Below, piece after piece: positions 35,354 through 48,126 of a stretch of DNA of 64,000 nt. A model generated the notes under the pieces. That model had not been told where the DNA came from and searched no databases. It saw nothing but the letters and a program-made list of their open reading frames with translations. Source of the stretch: Toxotes chatareus (lineage: Eukaryota; Chordata; Actinopteri; Toxotidae); the NCBI GenBank assembly GCA_016801885.1, contig CM028901.1, positions 14,085,095-14,149,094 of the forward strand. Direction: 5' to 3'. The translations under genes and the position numbers were made by a program. Position 1 is the first letter of the stretch; every line of letters begins with the position of its first letter.

Positions 35354-35480
35354 TCGCGTGAGTGCTGACGTTTTAAGCGCTTGAGTGACGTCGAAGCAGG
35401 TGAGTGCTTCGGACGTCATACGAATCACGTGGCGGGATCAAATGTGTTCAGAGATAGGATAGCTCTATATAGCGGCGGTT
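35354..35480 (+). promoter_or_regulatory. Promoter-like module: CRE hairpin, E-box, TATA
   Basis: Directly after the array lies an imperfect inverted repeat, TGACGTCGAAGCA (35386-35398) and TGCTTCGGACGTCA (35405-35418), with a 6-base loop. Each arm carries a CRE/ATF-type TGACGT word. It is followed by CACGTG (35426-35431) and a TATATAG box (35466-35472) in G/C-richer context. No coding gene follows on the plus strand. It may be a retroelement 5' end or a promoter for a non-coding transcript. Confidence 0.4.
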
Positions 35481-36100
35481 ATTTGAATTTTTCTTTGCAG
35501 AGTCGGTTGGTTTGTTGCGGTTGTTCCGTGTTTTGAGAGTTAGTAGTGTTGATAGCGTATTTTTGGAGAATCAGTGTAGATACAGCAATAGATATATACT
35601 ATAAATATACAGATATATATACTATAAAATAATATTGGCATCATATATTTGTGATAAATGAGAATAGAATCGGGGTGTTCAAAGGTGTGTTTTCGCTTGA
35701 AAAATCCCCATTACCTCAAAACCTTTTCTTCCACTTGAGTCCAAATATTATATATAATAATTTCAACAGATGTTAACCATCTCAGTTTGATTAACCTATC
35801 TAATGTGAATGGTGTAACTGTTCACAGTCTGTTGACGCAAAACATCTTGCCATTGTGTAGATGAGAAAGGCCTTGAGGTCTTCTCAAAGATACACATGGA
35901 TAGAAGGAGCATCAAAATATACACCTCAGTAAAAACCTCAAGTAGACTCCGATCTAATGTGAGTAAATCAGAGAAACCCCTAAGTCCATAAGCTTGACCT
36001 GAATATTGCCAACTATTGCAGTATACATTTTTCTCACACTGAAACATGCACTGACACAAGCATTCCCTTTCAAATGCAACAACTCAAATATACATCGTTA
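35481..36100. other. A/T-rich flank between array and txlna 3' end
   Basis: No gene seen. It contains a TATA-rich stretch (35582-35650) and otherwise plain A/T-rich sequence. The txlna transcript probably ends near 36,100. Confidence 0.4.
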
Positions 36101-36105
36101 CATCT

Positions 36106-36111
36106 TTTATT
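36106..36111 (-). terminator. txlna: Candidate txlna poly(A) signal
   Basis: TTTATT on the plus strand is AATAAA on the minus strand, 1.67 kb after the txlna stop codon. I saw no better signal between here and the stop, so 36112-37777 is probably the txlna 3' UTR. Confidence 0.4.
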
Positions 36112-37777
36112 TAACAAGAAACAAAATATACACAGCCAGATAAAAGTACTGCAAAAGACAAAAAAAAGCAAACATCTTTGGTTCCTTCTCATGGTCAATG
36201 GACCTCCACATCCAGCACAGGGCTGGAAATACAATGAATCTGTCCTGTGGGACAATGGAAGAAATTATGTTTGCTATTTCTATTTAAGTTGAAAATTACT
36301 GATTCTATCAGTTGTCCCCTTGTTATCGATGCTACATATTAGGTAATACATGAGAAGAGAAATGGGCATGTTTTGTGAAAACTACCATTCAGAATAATAA
36401 AAAGTTTTCTCATTTTTCCTTATTCCCACTTGGCTCAGTCACCTTTTAAAAGTTGGACAATATCATTCTCAATGTCAAACAACGACTGAGAGTAGCTCAA
36501 CAAACAAGGTTAGAATTTAAGCAAAAAACAGAGTTCTGCTGTGAGATATGTCGTCTATTTATACAGTACATCCATGCAGGACAGTGGATATAATGAATAT
36601 ACATTCTCAGCTAAGTGCTTGTCAGTTCAGACTGCCACAGAATAAAACCAAGAGGCAAGCATTGCATAGAGGTCCTTGAACATTCTCTTGTTAAAACCTG
36701 ATTACAAGCTACTGCAATTACCAGGACTGGAGACAACCTTAGCCACGTAATCTCCCACACCCCACCCCACCCATGAAGTTACTAACAGTGGCCTTCAGAG
36801 TACTGCAAGCTATGACTCAAACCCCTTCCTAACACACTGTCTCGTGATGCAAATGAGACAGACAGAATGGAGACACACACACCAACAACCACACACACAC
36901 ACATATATACAACCTCAACCTCCGACTCCGCTTGCCATTTACCTGTTAGGCTTGTATCATCTAAAGTAGCACTGTTATTTACCTTGTCGAGCAGTTCCAG
37001 GTTTGATGCAAGCCGAAAAGGGAATGTGTAGTAAAATAGCACAACACGGAGGCAGCCAGTACATTTACATAGACACAAATAATCTATCATGTAAACAGTG
37101 TTGTTTTAGTCAAGTTGAAGGTTAAGATGGAACAAGTATAATAGAGCTGGATAACTTATCAATCTTCTAAAATTACTGTGATATGTATATACCGTAAGTA
37201 TGACTCCTGGGAACGGATGCTTGGGACTTATTATGGGAGGGATGCATCAGAAAATTGCTTTCTTTTGTAAGTAATAAATAAGACTATTTGTCCATTTGAA
37301 AAAGAAAAGCCCAAAAAAATCCCTGGTGTTTCTCTGCTTTGTGTGGCTGGTAAGGTGTTTCCTGTGGGCTGCCAAGCATGCTCATGGAAATTAACCTGAC
37401 AAATTAATCATCATTAATTAATCATGAAAATCTCATTATAGCAGGAAATTGGCTTATTGCAAAGCATGTAAATGCTTTAATCAAACCATTACCTTAACTT
37501 ATTCACAGTAATTGACTTATGATGTACATGTAAATGTGCTGATAGATGAGGCACAATCTTCTCATTACCTTAATAAAGCCCGCACAGGATACTGGGAGGA
37601 AACAAGTGAATCCTTCCATTAAATGGTGATCAGGTATTCTGCCTAAAAGATCTGCTCCTGGACCAGTGTTTAACGTCAGCTTCTTCTAGCAGAGGAGTAA
37701 TGGCTTGCAGACTGGTGGCTTATCTTTTGGTGGCTTGATGCTGGAGCAGAGAGAGGAGACCTGTGAGCAGCGTTGCT

Positions 37778-40700
37778 TCATTCCTGTGCGGTGACGGGCT
37801 GAGCGTTTGCCTCTTCTAATAGGGGGTCTGTGTCCAGTTCTGGGTCACAGTGGCAGGTGTGGGAGCAGGAGGTGGTGTCTGGGACAGGGCAGGTGCTGGG
37901 CTCCAACAGAGTGTCTGTAGGTGGTGGAGAGGGGGAGTCAGTCCCTGGGTTGGAGGTGGGTGCTCCTGCGGTGCCACCTTGCTGACCGCTGAGGTTCTGG
38001 ACCTTCTTGTTCAGCTCGTTCCGTTCGACTTTGAGCGCCCGCCGCAGCTTCTCCAGCCTCTGGACTTTACCCTGAAGTGCCTCAAAGTCCCGGTCCCTCA
38101 CTGCTTTCTGTAGACAAATACACACATTAACATGTAAACGTGTCCTTATGCTTTGTTAACTGTAATATTCACTGTCACTTTCTCATATTTATAAGGCCAG
38201 GTACAAACAACTGTGAAATCACCACATAACGTGTTTTTACTGAAAAATGAGCAGAAAACACCAAATACAGCTTTAATTAACACATGTATGGGGGTTAACT
38301 GGGGCTTTCAACTTGCCATAGTTGCAGCTGAGCTAAGCCTACATTAGTCTTCACAAAACAGTTTCTTCATCTGAGAGAAAAAAGCCCCAAAAATGTAATT
38401 TTACGTGGTTTTGGTAAAATAAATTGAATTAATTTGATCTTATACTTATATATATACCTTATATACCTTTTACCGGTCAGAGCATGACAGCAATAAAAAC
38501 CAAAAGCTGCTTTACCTCCTCTGCCATCTCCAGCAGAGCCTTGTTGCTGCTCTCCCACCTGGATCGATACATGGCCGTCTCCTTCTCCAGCTTTTTGATC
38601 TTTTTAGTCATCTGTAACACAAAAGACTATCACATCCTGCAAAAAGGTAAATACAATTCCTCCTCTCTTTCTCTCTCTCTGACACCTCACCTTCTCCATC
38701 TCCTGTTTAAAAGTGGTGAAGACTTCGTTGCTCTTGGACAAAGTTGTCTGGAACTCTTCAAACTTCTCCGTGTACAGTGACAGCTGGCAAACAACATAAG
38801 TTTGATCATTTAAAGACACTTGTTGCAACACAAACACTTCCAAAGTAAAGTCAATATCAGTGCGGCAAAAAAAACAAGAATAAGGACTTGTGGGAAACCT
38901 GCTGTTTGAGGTGAACTTCCTGCTGCTTCATCAGTTCACACATCCTTTGAGACTCCACAGCTTCCTTCAGCAGCTGGAGAGGGGGAACAAGACAAGGGGC
39001 AAAGACACATAATGTTTACATTTGTGTACAACAACAGGAAAAAGACCTTGTCCTTGTGATTATATTTTGTTTATGTATGTGTGCCTGTAAGGTGGATAAT
39101 TACAAAGTCTTTCTCTCTGTCGTGGCGTTCCTCCGACTCCTTCAGCAGCTCCTGAGCCTGGTGCAGCTTAGCGTCCACCAGCTGCTGCTGCAGGTCTTTG
39201 TGCTTCACCACTTTGTCTATGTGCTGGTGGGAGTTGCACAAGGATCAAGGAAATAAAAAAAAAGCCTGTTAAACTTTCAGTGTGAACGGAGTAAAGTGAC
39301 ATGATTTTGTGTTATAAGATGATTCAACTAGCAGTTTGAAATTAAACAGAACTCATATACAGCACTTAATGTTGAGAAACCCCCCCCCCCCACCTCTTCC
39401 CGTAGTTTGTACTGTTCATAAAGCTTCTTCAGTTTCTCAGCCAGCTCAGTGTTCTCCTGTCGGAGGCTGGCGTTCCTTTCATTGTGCTGCTCCATCTGAG
39501 TCTGGATGTCGTTCAGCGTCACCTGGAAATGAGAGGTCACCTCCTTCCTCTTCTCCTCCTCCAGACGTGTTCTTTGCATACCTTCTTCCTGCAGAGGGAA
39601 AGAAGTTGAACAAGACATTATAATGTTTGCGAAAGGAACATTCACGCTGTGTTCCTGCTTCCACCTTGAAAGCTGCCTCACCTCAGACTTAAACTACAGT
39701 GTTTCAAACAACTGATGTTAACTAAAATCAGAGACCACCTTTACATGACCTTAAACTGATGAATACGTAGATACTGGACTGTATATAGTCTATATTCAAA
39801 ATATTGTGCACCTTGAGTGTGCGGTTGTGTCTCTGCAGCTCCCTGCAGAGGCTCTCCAGCTTGCTGCGAGCCAAGATGGCCTTGCTGTGTTCATTTCTCA
39901 GGTTGTCTTTCTCCTGGACCAGCTGGCTCTGCTTCTTCTGCAGCACTCTCATCTGTTTCTGGGTGTTCCGGTGCTCCTCCAGCTGTGTCACACACACACA
40001 TTTTGAAGGTGTTCCATTGTCAAAAAAAGATTAGATTTATACTGTTTTATTTACATATATGTATGGACTGGATAAAAAAAATGTTCCCACTATAAAAATT
40101 ATGTCTAGGCACACTGGCCATGCTTTACGATCTTAATCTTTAAAAACTTTTAATATAGTATACAAGTATAGTGCCACCACCCAAATGTAAGAACAGAAAT
40201 AAATCCCGCTTGCAGGAACTACTCACCAGTTCAGCATACTTCTTACAGAGGCCTGCAAGCTTTTCCTCTGGTGTGCTCAGTGTGTTCAGAGTCTGCATGA
40301 GGAGGGTGATCTCCTTACCTGATAAGAAAATAAAATAGATAAAACAGGATCAGGGAATCTGTCAGAAAACAGAATAGAACTAGTGTTCGGTGTCTTAAGC
40401 AAACTACACTGAAAACTTAGCTGTTAATTAATTAACATTTACAACTGTGTGGTAGTATCATCTATCCATAAAAATATACACAGACTCTCTCTCTCGAGAG
40501 CAGCACAGTGGACACAAAGTCTGTCCAGAGTTCCTTATGGAAAGTGTGAGCTACTCCTTACCCAGACCCTTCACTTTCTTCTTCTCCTGAGTCTTCTTCT
40601 GTTCCTTCTCCACACCACTGTCACCTCCATTGACTTTGCCCTCCTCTGGCTTGTCATCTTCCTTCTCATTGGTCAGACCATTGAGCTCTGGGCTGTGTGA

Positions 40701-40919
40701 CTGACCATTGGCCAGGGCGCTGGCGTCGTCTGAAATGGTTTCCCGGCAGTAGGTGCTGAGGATGTCCTCTAGCTGCCGACTCAGCTCCTCAGCCATGTCA
40801 CACCGAGACAGCGCTGTTTCTGCAACTAGATGCAATGAAGGGAAAAAAAAAAAGATTACAAAAGATGGCAGTTGGAGTGTAGAGAAAGATAGGAACCCAT
40901 TAAATACACACACACACAC

Positions 40920-40980
<61 letters not shown>

Positions 40981-41243
40981 CATACATACGCACATATACA
41001 TATATACACATACAAGTTTTTGCAGTTAACCTTGAAAATAATTTTAAATCTACCTTCTTTTGCTGCCTCTTCCCCTTGCGGAGGTGTGTCTGTCTCTGTC
41101 TGTGGTGTCTGTGGTTCAGACTCTTTAGGGGTGTTGCTGTCCGAGCTGTCTTTTGCAGCTGCAGGTGAATCCATGCTTCCTGCTGCAGGTGGAGAATCCT
41201 CACTGCCCTGGGTGGCAGACTCATCCGTGTCTTGTTTTTTCAT
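37778..41243 (-). CDS. txlna: Alpha-taxilin (10 coding exons)
   Basis: Coiled-coil protein that binds free syntaxins and acts in intracellular vesicle traffic. Coding exons in reading order on the minus strand: 41243-41054, 40825-40562, 40318-40227, 39982-39812, 39588-39394, 39223-39104, 38973-38899, 38783-38691, 38611-38516, 38107-37778. GT-AG borders throughout; the phases join to 541 residues plus TGA (human alpha-taxilin is 546). Residues 1-150 are low-complexity and acidic/Lys-rich (MKKQDTDESATQGSED at the start). Residues about 152-465 are the conserved taxilin coiled coil: KEITLLMQTLNTLSTPEEKL, SKLESLCRELQRHNRTLK, VTSHFQVTLNDIQTQMEQHN, KKIKKLEKETAMYRSRWESS. The last 75 residues are Pro/Ser/Thr-rich and not well conserved. 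Its place between eif3i and kpna6 supports txlna over txlnb or txlng. Confidence 0.95.
40906..41010. repeat. (AC)n-(TA)n-(TG)n compound microsatellite in txlna intron
   Basis: CA, TA, TG and TA blocks follow each other in about 100 bases, forming a partly self-complementary dinucleotide tract. The open frames through it are artefacts. Confidence 0.9.
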
Positions 41244-41839
41244 CTCTGGTATTCTGTTACAAGTAAAAAACAAACAAAAAAAAAAAAACAAGGGATTTTG
41301 AAATTCCTGCAAATGACTGAGTGAAAAATGAAACACCATAAACATGTCTTTCTTTTCTAGGACCAACACAGGCTCAGCTACAAGGCGACAATCTCACGTA
41401 AAGCAGCAGCTGAACCGTCAAACTGTAAATTAATTTAAATAAACTGGAGCCTCACGCTGCCAACTGTCGTCCTCTGCGGTACAGTAACATTTAACGTGAG
41501 TATTAAAAACCAAAGACAAACTGAACCGTTAAAGACAACCGCTGTTTCGTATGCTTGGTCAAAGCTGAACTGAAGACTGGTTGATTCTTGTAATAGCTTT
41601 GTGCATTTGATCATTTATGCAGAAAATTTCAACTTCCACGACCGAAGCTAACTTAAATGGAAGTCTGTAACAGCCCTCTCTGAACTGGGTTAGTTAATTA
41701 ACCTACTAGTCACGAAGGCACAGCGTGTAAACACGGTAATAATCTTAGTTCAGCTTGGCATGGGGACGTTTAAATGTCATAGCAAATTTCGGCCAGATTT
41801 CCCACCCAGTCCTTCCCTGTCCTCACTAGCTTTCGTTTT

Positions 41840-41935
41840 TTACATTACGTTAGCTAGCACATGCTAACGCTAGCTCGCGGCGAGATGCACCTAAAATAGC
41901 TTGCACGACCAGCAGTTAGCCAGTGGTAGCTCATG
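41840..41935 (-). repeat. GCTAA/TTAGC motif cluster in txlna intron 1
   Basis: Words GTTAGCTAGC, GCTAACGCTAGC and AGTTAGCC begin about 100 bases inside intron 1. This is the same arrangement as in hdac1 and kpna6. Confidence 0.5.
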
Positions 41936-42031
41936 TATACAGAGCATAAACATGTACAAACACAGACAGACTATACGTGTACTTGTTTCTGTATTATATC
42001 CCGCCTTCATACATATTAGGGAACTGTTTAC

Positions 42032-42110
42032 CTTCGGACTCCAGGAGGAAATAGCTAACGTGACTGTGAACTGCAGGTTTCCTCAACAGCGTGAGCCAGG
42101 AAAAAACGAC
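42032..42110 (-). other. txlna: txlna 5' UTR exon and promoter
   Basis: The ATG exon is preceded by an acceptor at 41254, so a non-coding first exon is needed. On the minus strand CCGAAG followed by the donor GTAAAC at 42031 fits its end. An ETS-type CCGGAAGT (plus-strand ACTTCCGG, about 42109-42116) lies at its probable start, a common housekeeping promoter element. The start of transcription is inferred. Confidence 0.5.
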
Positions 42111-42119
42111 TTCCGGTTA

Positions 42120-43130
42120 TAACTTTGGATACTTCTTCTTCGTCATAGATTTTAAATGCAGTTTGATGCTTCATCGCCATCTGCAGGATTCATACATTAC
42201 TACCTATGTGTTTGTTTTCAAACATTTGTCTGTAAATCGGGCTCTGTGAAATAAATACAAACACATTTAATTTAAGCAAAAACTACAGCCTAGAACAAAT
42301 ATACTGTCTTAGATTTAATAAACTGAACAAATGCCTTCAAAATTAAAGATGAGATTTTAGATCTTTTCGAAACTGTTTTATATTCACAGTCCTGATCGAG
42401 CCTTTGTGAATTTTTATAGCAATAAGGCAGCATTTCAGTAAGGATCTATTCTGAGTGACCTGATACCAGAATTTATTATCAAATGTTCCATTTACAACTT
42501 TCAACCCCACCCCCCACATCCCCGCACTTGTTCAGGTTTCTTTAAAAAATAAAAATAAAAAAGAAGGGAAATCTATTTTAACCACTTGCTACTGAAATGT
42601 ATCAGCAGCAAGGAGGATGAAACTGAATCAGTTCAAGTAGAACATTTGGAAAACACTCTCCTAAATTAATGGGCAGTGATGTTTAGTGATGCACCAAAGG
42701 CCAAATGAGGAATATTTACAATTTCATGTGGAGTAGAAACTGTTCCTCCATGAAATGAGAGCAAAAATGAATCAACAAAAATACAAATAAAAATCATTGG
42801 ACTAGTCTGATTAAATGTTTTGGTTATATATTTTTGCTAAATATTGTTAAATTAAGAAATATATCCCTTACTATGCAAAAGCAAGCAATTATCCTGCTGT
42901 ATTGCTATATAATCATGCAAATGATTTCACAATAGGTTGACCTTTTTTAAAGCGAAATCTACAATTATATATAGAAATGTTTCCATCTCCACTGGGTTAG
43001 AATGTTTTTTACCAAGACACTGATTGGCTTGTAAGCTAAATGCTGTATATACCTCACATATAAATCACAAACAGAATACCTGTAGTGAAAAAGAAACATG
43101 TGCATTAAAGGTAAAGGGTTGCAACATAAC
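42120..43130. other. A/T-rich spacer between txlna and kpna6
   Basis: No coding exon or transposon recognised. Sequence is A/T-rich with scattered short A/T runs. It separates the txlna promoter from the probable end of the kpna6 transcript; both genes point the same way. Confidence 0.4.
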
Positions 43131-43136
43131 TTTATT
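43131..43136 (-). terminator. kpna6: Candidate kpna6 poly(A) signal
   Basis: TTTATT (minus AATAAA) within ACTTTATTTGTT, followed on the minus strand by T-rich sequence. Another set of AATAAA words lies in the TTTA repeat at 43219-43246, so cleavage could also occur slightly earlier. Confidence 0.4.
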
Positions 43137-43218
43137 TGTTTTGTACAGTATTTCCACTGAACAATTTAAATTCAATATATTTTCTTTACATTTTTAATAT
43201 TGTTGCCATCCTGTATGT

Positions 43219-43246
43219 ATTTTTATTTATTTATTTATTTATTTTT
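43219..43246. repeat. (TTTA)n microsatellite
   Basis: About six TTTA units near the probable 3' end of the kpna6 transcript. Confidence 0.8.
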
Positions 43247-46200
43247 AATGTTCATGTTTGTGTGTCATGTTCAGCTGAAGTGTACTAGTTTCTCGTCACT
43301 CATTCATACCGTCGGTAAAGTCAAGTCAAGTCACAGTTTAAGATGGGTAATTTTGAGCAAATGAAAAATCATAAACAAGAAAAGAGAAAATAAATACATG
43401 TAAAAGAAATGAGAGGACCAGAGCCGAGAATACATCAGGACTGGTCAGTGATGGCATATGAAAAGTATTTTACAAACATGTAGCATTGTAAACATTTGTA
43501 GCGTAGACATTACTTGACGAAGCCAAGCATGGCTTTAGATTCTGATATAGACATGAACAGCTTTCTAGGACGGAAGACAAGTCAGATTTGAGATATTTAT
43601 AGTGATGTCTGTTCAATCCCCCAAAGAGAACGAGGTTCCTGATCATGCAGCCTGGGACAAACTTTTACTCTAAACACAGTTATCCAAAAATATAGCCCAG
43701 AATATCCTGATCAAGAAAAAGACCAAGAAAAGCAGAAAAGGCTTGAATCCTCACCTCCTATTTTATTTATATTTTCCTGTGACATGTTCTAATGAGACTT
43801 TTTCTCCACTTCTCAGAAGTGATTAGAATTGCATCTGAATCCCTATCAATGTATCAGAAAATACATGTAGTTTAACTTATAATACTTTTTAATGTAAATC
43901 ACTGCACAATTTCTGAATCCCAGATTTTATCTTAGAAAAACGTCAAGTATTTGCTTCTTTTAGCTCCACCCAGTGGAAGGAGTTGTCACCTGTGAGAGCA
44001 GTTTGTAGGTGGATCTTTTCCTCCGGGGTGCCTGATTTTTGGACAATATTTATTGCAGTCTTTTGGATTATTTTGCAGATTTTCTACCTCCCTAAACAGT
44101 ACTTGAACTTGAAAGAAAAGAAAACTGAGAAATGAGGGACTGAGCTCATGCAGCTTCTAATGAAAAGAAGCAAGTTTTAAATGGCCTGAAGCAATCTCTC
44201 AGTCATACTGACTGGGTCAACAACAAGCCAATTACATCAACTACTGAAAACAAAACATCAAGTAAATCATTTAAACCAGCCTTCAGGATGGACAAAACTT
44301 TGGTAAACTAACTGTGACAATAAGGTTAGTACCTGCAATTGTCTGCTATGATAGTCGCTTAAGTTTCCACAATTTGCATCATGTGCCACATTTAAGTACT
44401 ACAATATTTCTGTCAACGCAGAGTTTGTTTTTGCACAAAGAGGGACTGGCTGCAGGCCACGGCCTCAAGAAAAATGCTAAATATTATACTCCACTGTATC
44501 CACCACATGAAATCAGTTCATTGATTCCAAAAACATTTGCAGCGAAGCTTTGCACAGTGAAAACCATTAGAAGACTGTAAGAGTGGGGACCATCACATCA
44601 ACGGACAAGAAGTCGCTGGAAAGACCAGTTTTATGCAGTTAATCAAGACCTTCCCCCCCAAAACAATTACACTTCCTTAATTCCTTATTTAGGTGCCCAC
44701 AGTAGAGAATGCCACTTTTCTAAAGAAATAATGGCTAACAATGTAATTTTAAAGATAAGGAAAATAGAGCAGCAATGTTTTGCACAAAATGTGTGCACAT
44801 TCAAGTAAATAAAAGATATAAAGGAAAAAAAATCTATAAGTCAAAGACAGATACATAAGAACCTCCAGTCTTTGTTGGTCGGGTTGGCACTTTTGTGAAT
44901 AGGAGTGCATTTTCATTTTTCAGAAATACAATATATAATATTCTTCCTGGTTGATGCACTGATTTTTTTTTTTTTTTTTACAATGCAATTCTGGCATTAT
45001 TTGTAGGCCAAGCACAGAATTGGCCATGAAATCGAAGACTTCAGTTATAAATGCTGCTCTACACATCTGTCATGTAGAGGTATGTTCTTGATGCTCAATT
45101 ATACATGATTTGACCTCTTATGTCTGCTGGGAGCACACATGTTCTGTGGACAACATTTGAACTCATGAAGCCAAAAAAAAACAAAAAAAACAAAACTAGA
45201 CAGCCTCTCTAACGTATGTTCCTCTGTCAATGAACACGTAAACCCCTGTGTGTAATAGCAGTATCTCACACTATGATACTCTGCACTGACATAGGAATTT
45301 GAAGGCTAATGAAAAAAAAAACAAAAACAAAAAAAAAAAACCTCAATACTGAAACAAATGAAATGGAAAAGATTAAGTCTGTGCATCCAAGAAAAATGCT
45401 CTATCAAACAAGAGGAACATTTTTTTGGTCAAAAAAGTATGTTCTCGATTGTACAGAATGTTCAAGAGACTGCAGCATTTATATTTTGGTTGAGAGAACC
45501 ATAATTCTGTACACAGCTCCACGATTAAATGTCAGGGCTGCTTCTGTGATCCACAGAACAGGGGCTCCCAGACTCTAATGGGGACATAGTCATAGAGTCA
45601 ATCAGCCTCTTCCTCACACAGTGCCTGTCAGTCAAACATCACACGACCACAGTTCTGCTCCATCCACAAAGCCTGAACACTGATCCGAGATCAGCTCCTG
45701 TCAGAGGCAAACACTGATCCAAGGTCAGGGTTTACAGGACTAATTTAAACCATCGTATGTTACGTGGCTAGAAACAACAGAAAAAAGTTTCCATAAGGCC
45801 TACGTGTGAACCGAATCACTTCTGAATTCAATAAACCGCTCTTTTCATTGTTTCAATTAAAATAAAACAATCTAAACCAAAATGAAACCAAGGGAAACAT
45901 TTTTATAAATAAAGAAAATATACTAAGTGCTCTGAAATAAAAAACAGCCAAAAATGGCTTTTTTTCCACACTTTGGAGAAAAGCTGAACTTCAAAATAAA
46001 ATAAAATGAAAGAATAACTACTTTTTTCCAGTCCAAAGACTATGGAAACTATTTTACTTGCTACTAGCCACTCATCTGTGTGAGGTGTGTGTACAGTGTC
46101 TGCTGGTGTTGTATGCAAGTGTACATGAAGTGTGCGCAAATATCTATATATAATGCAAATACATCAAAATTCAAATATATATACTTATACTTGAATTTTT

Positions 46201-46879
46201 TGTTGCAGTTAGGCTCGTCACTTATCTGAGATATATCCCCAGCCAAACTCTGGCTCTAATTGCGCCCATGAGGGGACAAAGAAGCCACATAGACTTTCCT
46301 TGCCAGGCAGAGGATAGGCTATTTACATCAATACCTATACATGTCACAATGGACCCATGCAAATATCATTATCTGTTGTCATTCCCATTCCTCAAAAATA
46401 TAGTGATATAGAATGCCATAGGTTATATATCGACTCTACCGCTATACAAAACACCACCACCATCACTACACTATCACTGTTAACACCACCAAACCAATTA
46501 GTTATGGCCCAGTTCCCGCTTTTTTTTAAACTCCAAATGCTGTTAACAAGGAAACGGCGTAGAGCAATGTCTCACAGTGTTTGTTCACACTGTTTTCTAT
46601 CTCTCTGTGCCAACTGTCTGTGTTTGGCCAGGGATACTCAGTGACTGTAAGCAGGGTAATATAACACCATGCAAAAACCCTACCACATACGACTGGGGAG
46701 GGGGAGGGGGGGGCGATCACAGGGCCTAGCTAACGAGCAGCAATCTGTTTCTGCTGAGCTTCAGTGGAATCAGAAAATCAAAACTGAAAATATATCGTCT
46801 TCTGAAATTTCCATGTCACGTCTGTCACTCTACTTTAAACATCTGCAATCCCTTGAATTCATTTAAATATAAAATAGGT

Positions 46880-46900
46880 TTGCTGCTGCTGCTGCTGCCG
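46880..46900. repeat. (GCT)n microsatellite
   Basis: Five or six GCT units followed by GCCGCC; on the kpna6 sense strand this is a short CAG tract in the probable 3' UTR. Confidence 0.75.
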
Positions 46901-48126
46901 CCGGCTCTTCCTCCCCCTAACAGCCCAGCTATGCCTTGTTTAATAGTTAAATCACTTCATAATTCAAATGTATTATTATTATCACAGCACACGACGAACA
47001 CTGGATCTCTAACTATACCACCCTCGAAACCTGGATTTTTTTTTTTTTTTTACTTCTTTAAACATTTCTTAAAAAAAAAAAAAATCACCCAGAATCCTTT
47101 TCCAATAACCCACTCAGAGCCCTTCCTAAGGTTACATAAATCTGTTTTCTTCCCACCTCAACCCTCCCCCCCCACCCCCCAAATTTGTCCCACTTAAAAA
47201 AACGTGTTAACTGACTCAGGGGGAAAAAAAAAAAAACCAAAAACCAAAAACACTTCTTAGCTTAGGCATCAGACTCAGGGCAGTAGTCAACCCTTGATTT
47301 TGGGTGGACATCTGTGTCTCTGAAACCCCAATATAGATCAGATTCTTTTTTCCTATCAGCAGATGCGCCGAGACCAGCCCTAAGCCTCATTATAACAGAG
47401 CATCTTCTTGGTAGCCAACCATGTGCTTCCCATTATAGAAATGAAAAGGAAAAAAAAAATCACAAGCATTAATAAGGAGCAGATAAATAAGGGCTGGGGA
47501 AAAATAACTCATCAACTAAAAAGGGATATTGTTACTAGTACTTTTGAACTGTACTAAGTCAGACTGACATCAATAGCTGGGCATATTTCACCTCATGCTC
47601 CCCAGTTTGTTGGTTTTGCATGAGGATGCCTGGGTAGTCCTGGAAATAGGAATGTCCCATTGGAAAAAAAAACCATGAAAGTGTATTTAAAGATATTAAC
47701 CAACAAGCCATCGTTACTGCCAATGAGAGGATCTAAGAGCTATCAAATGGCAGGAGGATGTCTGTGTGTGCGTTTTAAGCCAGGGCAGACTCACACTTTG
47801 GGCTATGAGGCAATCACTTCCTCTTCTAGGTGTAATGGAGTTTGTGTAGAGTGCTCCCCCATTGGTCAGGAAACACGAATCTACCCTGCAAGAAGTCAGT
47901 CCACTGCTAGAGAAGTATGAAGAGAAGGGGGGTATTTTTAGGCTGGAGAGCACAAAAGTTTTAGTTTTCCTCCGAAGGGCAGGGGTGTGTGGTGATAGCA
48001 GAGGTGGGGAGGGTTGTTGCAGATGAAGTGGGCTTGGAGGTAAGACTCAGGTATCTATGAGCCCTCCAAGAGATAGAGAGGTATGGAGGGAGTAAATGGT
48101 GTATTTTAGAGGAGAGGGGTATTGAT

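Larger units (their letters stand above)
43137..48126 (-). other. kpna6: Probable long kpna6 3' UTR
   Basis: About 5 kb after the kpna6 stop codon holds no exon, no splice-site pairs and no recognised transposon. It has homopolymer tracts (poly-A/T near 44960, 45170, 45330, 47040-47085 and 47225), a GCT repeat (46880-46900) and a TTTA repeat (43219-43246). A long 3' UTR is usual for KPNA6 in vertebrates from general knowledge. Open frames in it lack domains. Confidence 0.5.

Noticed and set aside
40551..41369. 272-residue open frame spanning txlna exons and the dinucleotide repeat
   Set aside because: It joins two true exons through an unspliced intron that encodes Tyr/Ile/Thr runs from the microsatellite; correct splice sites are present on both sides.
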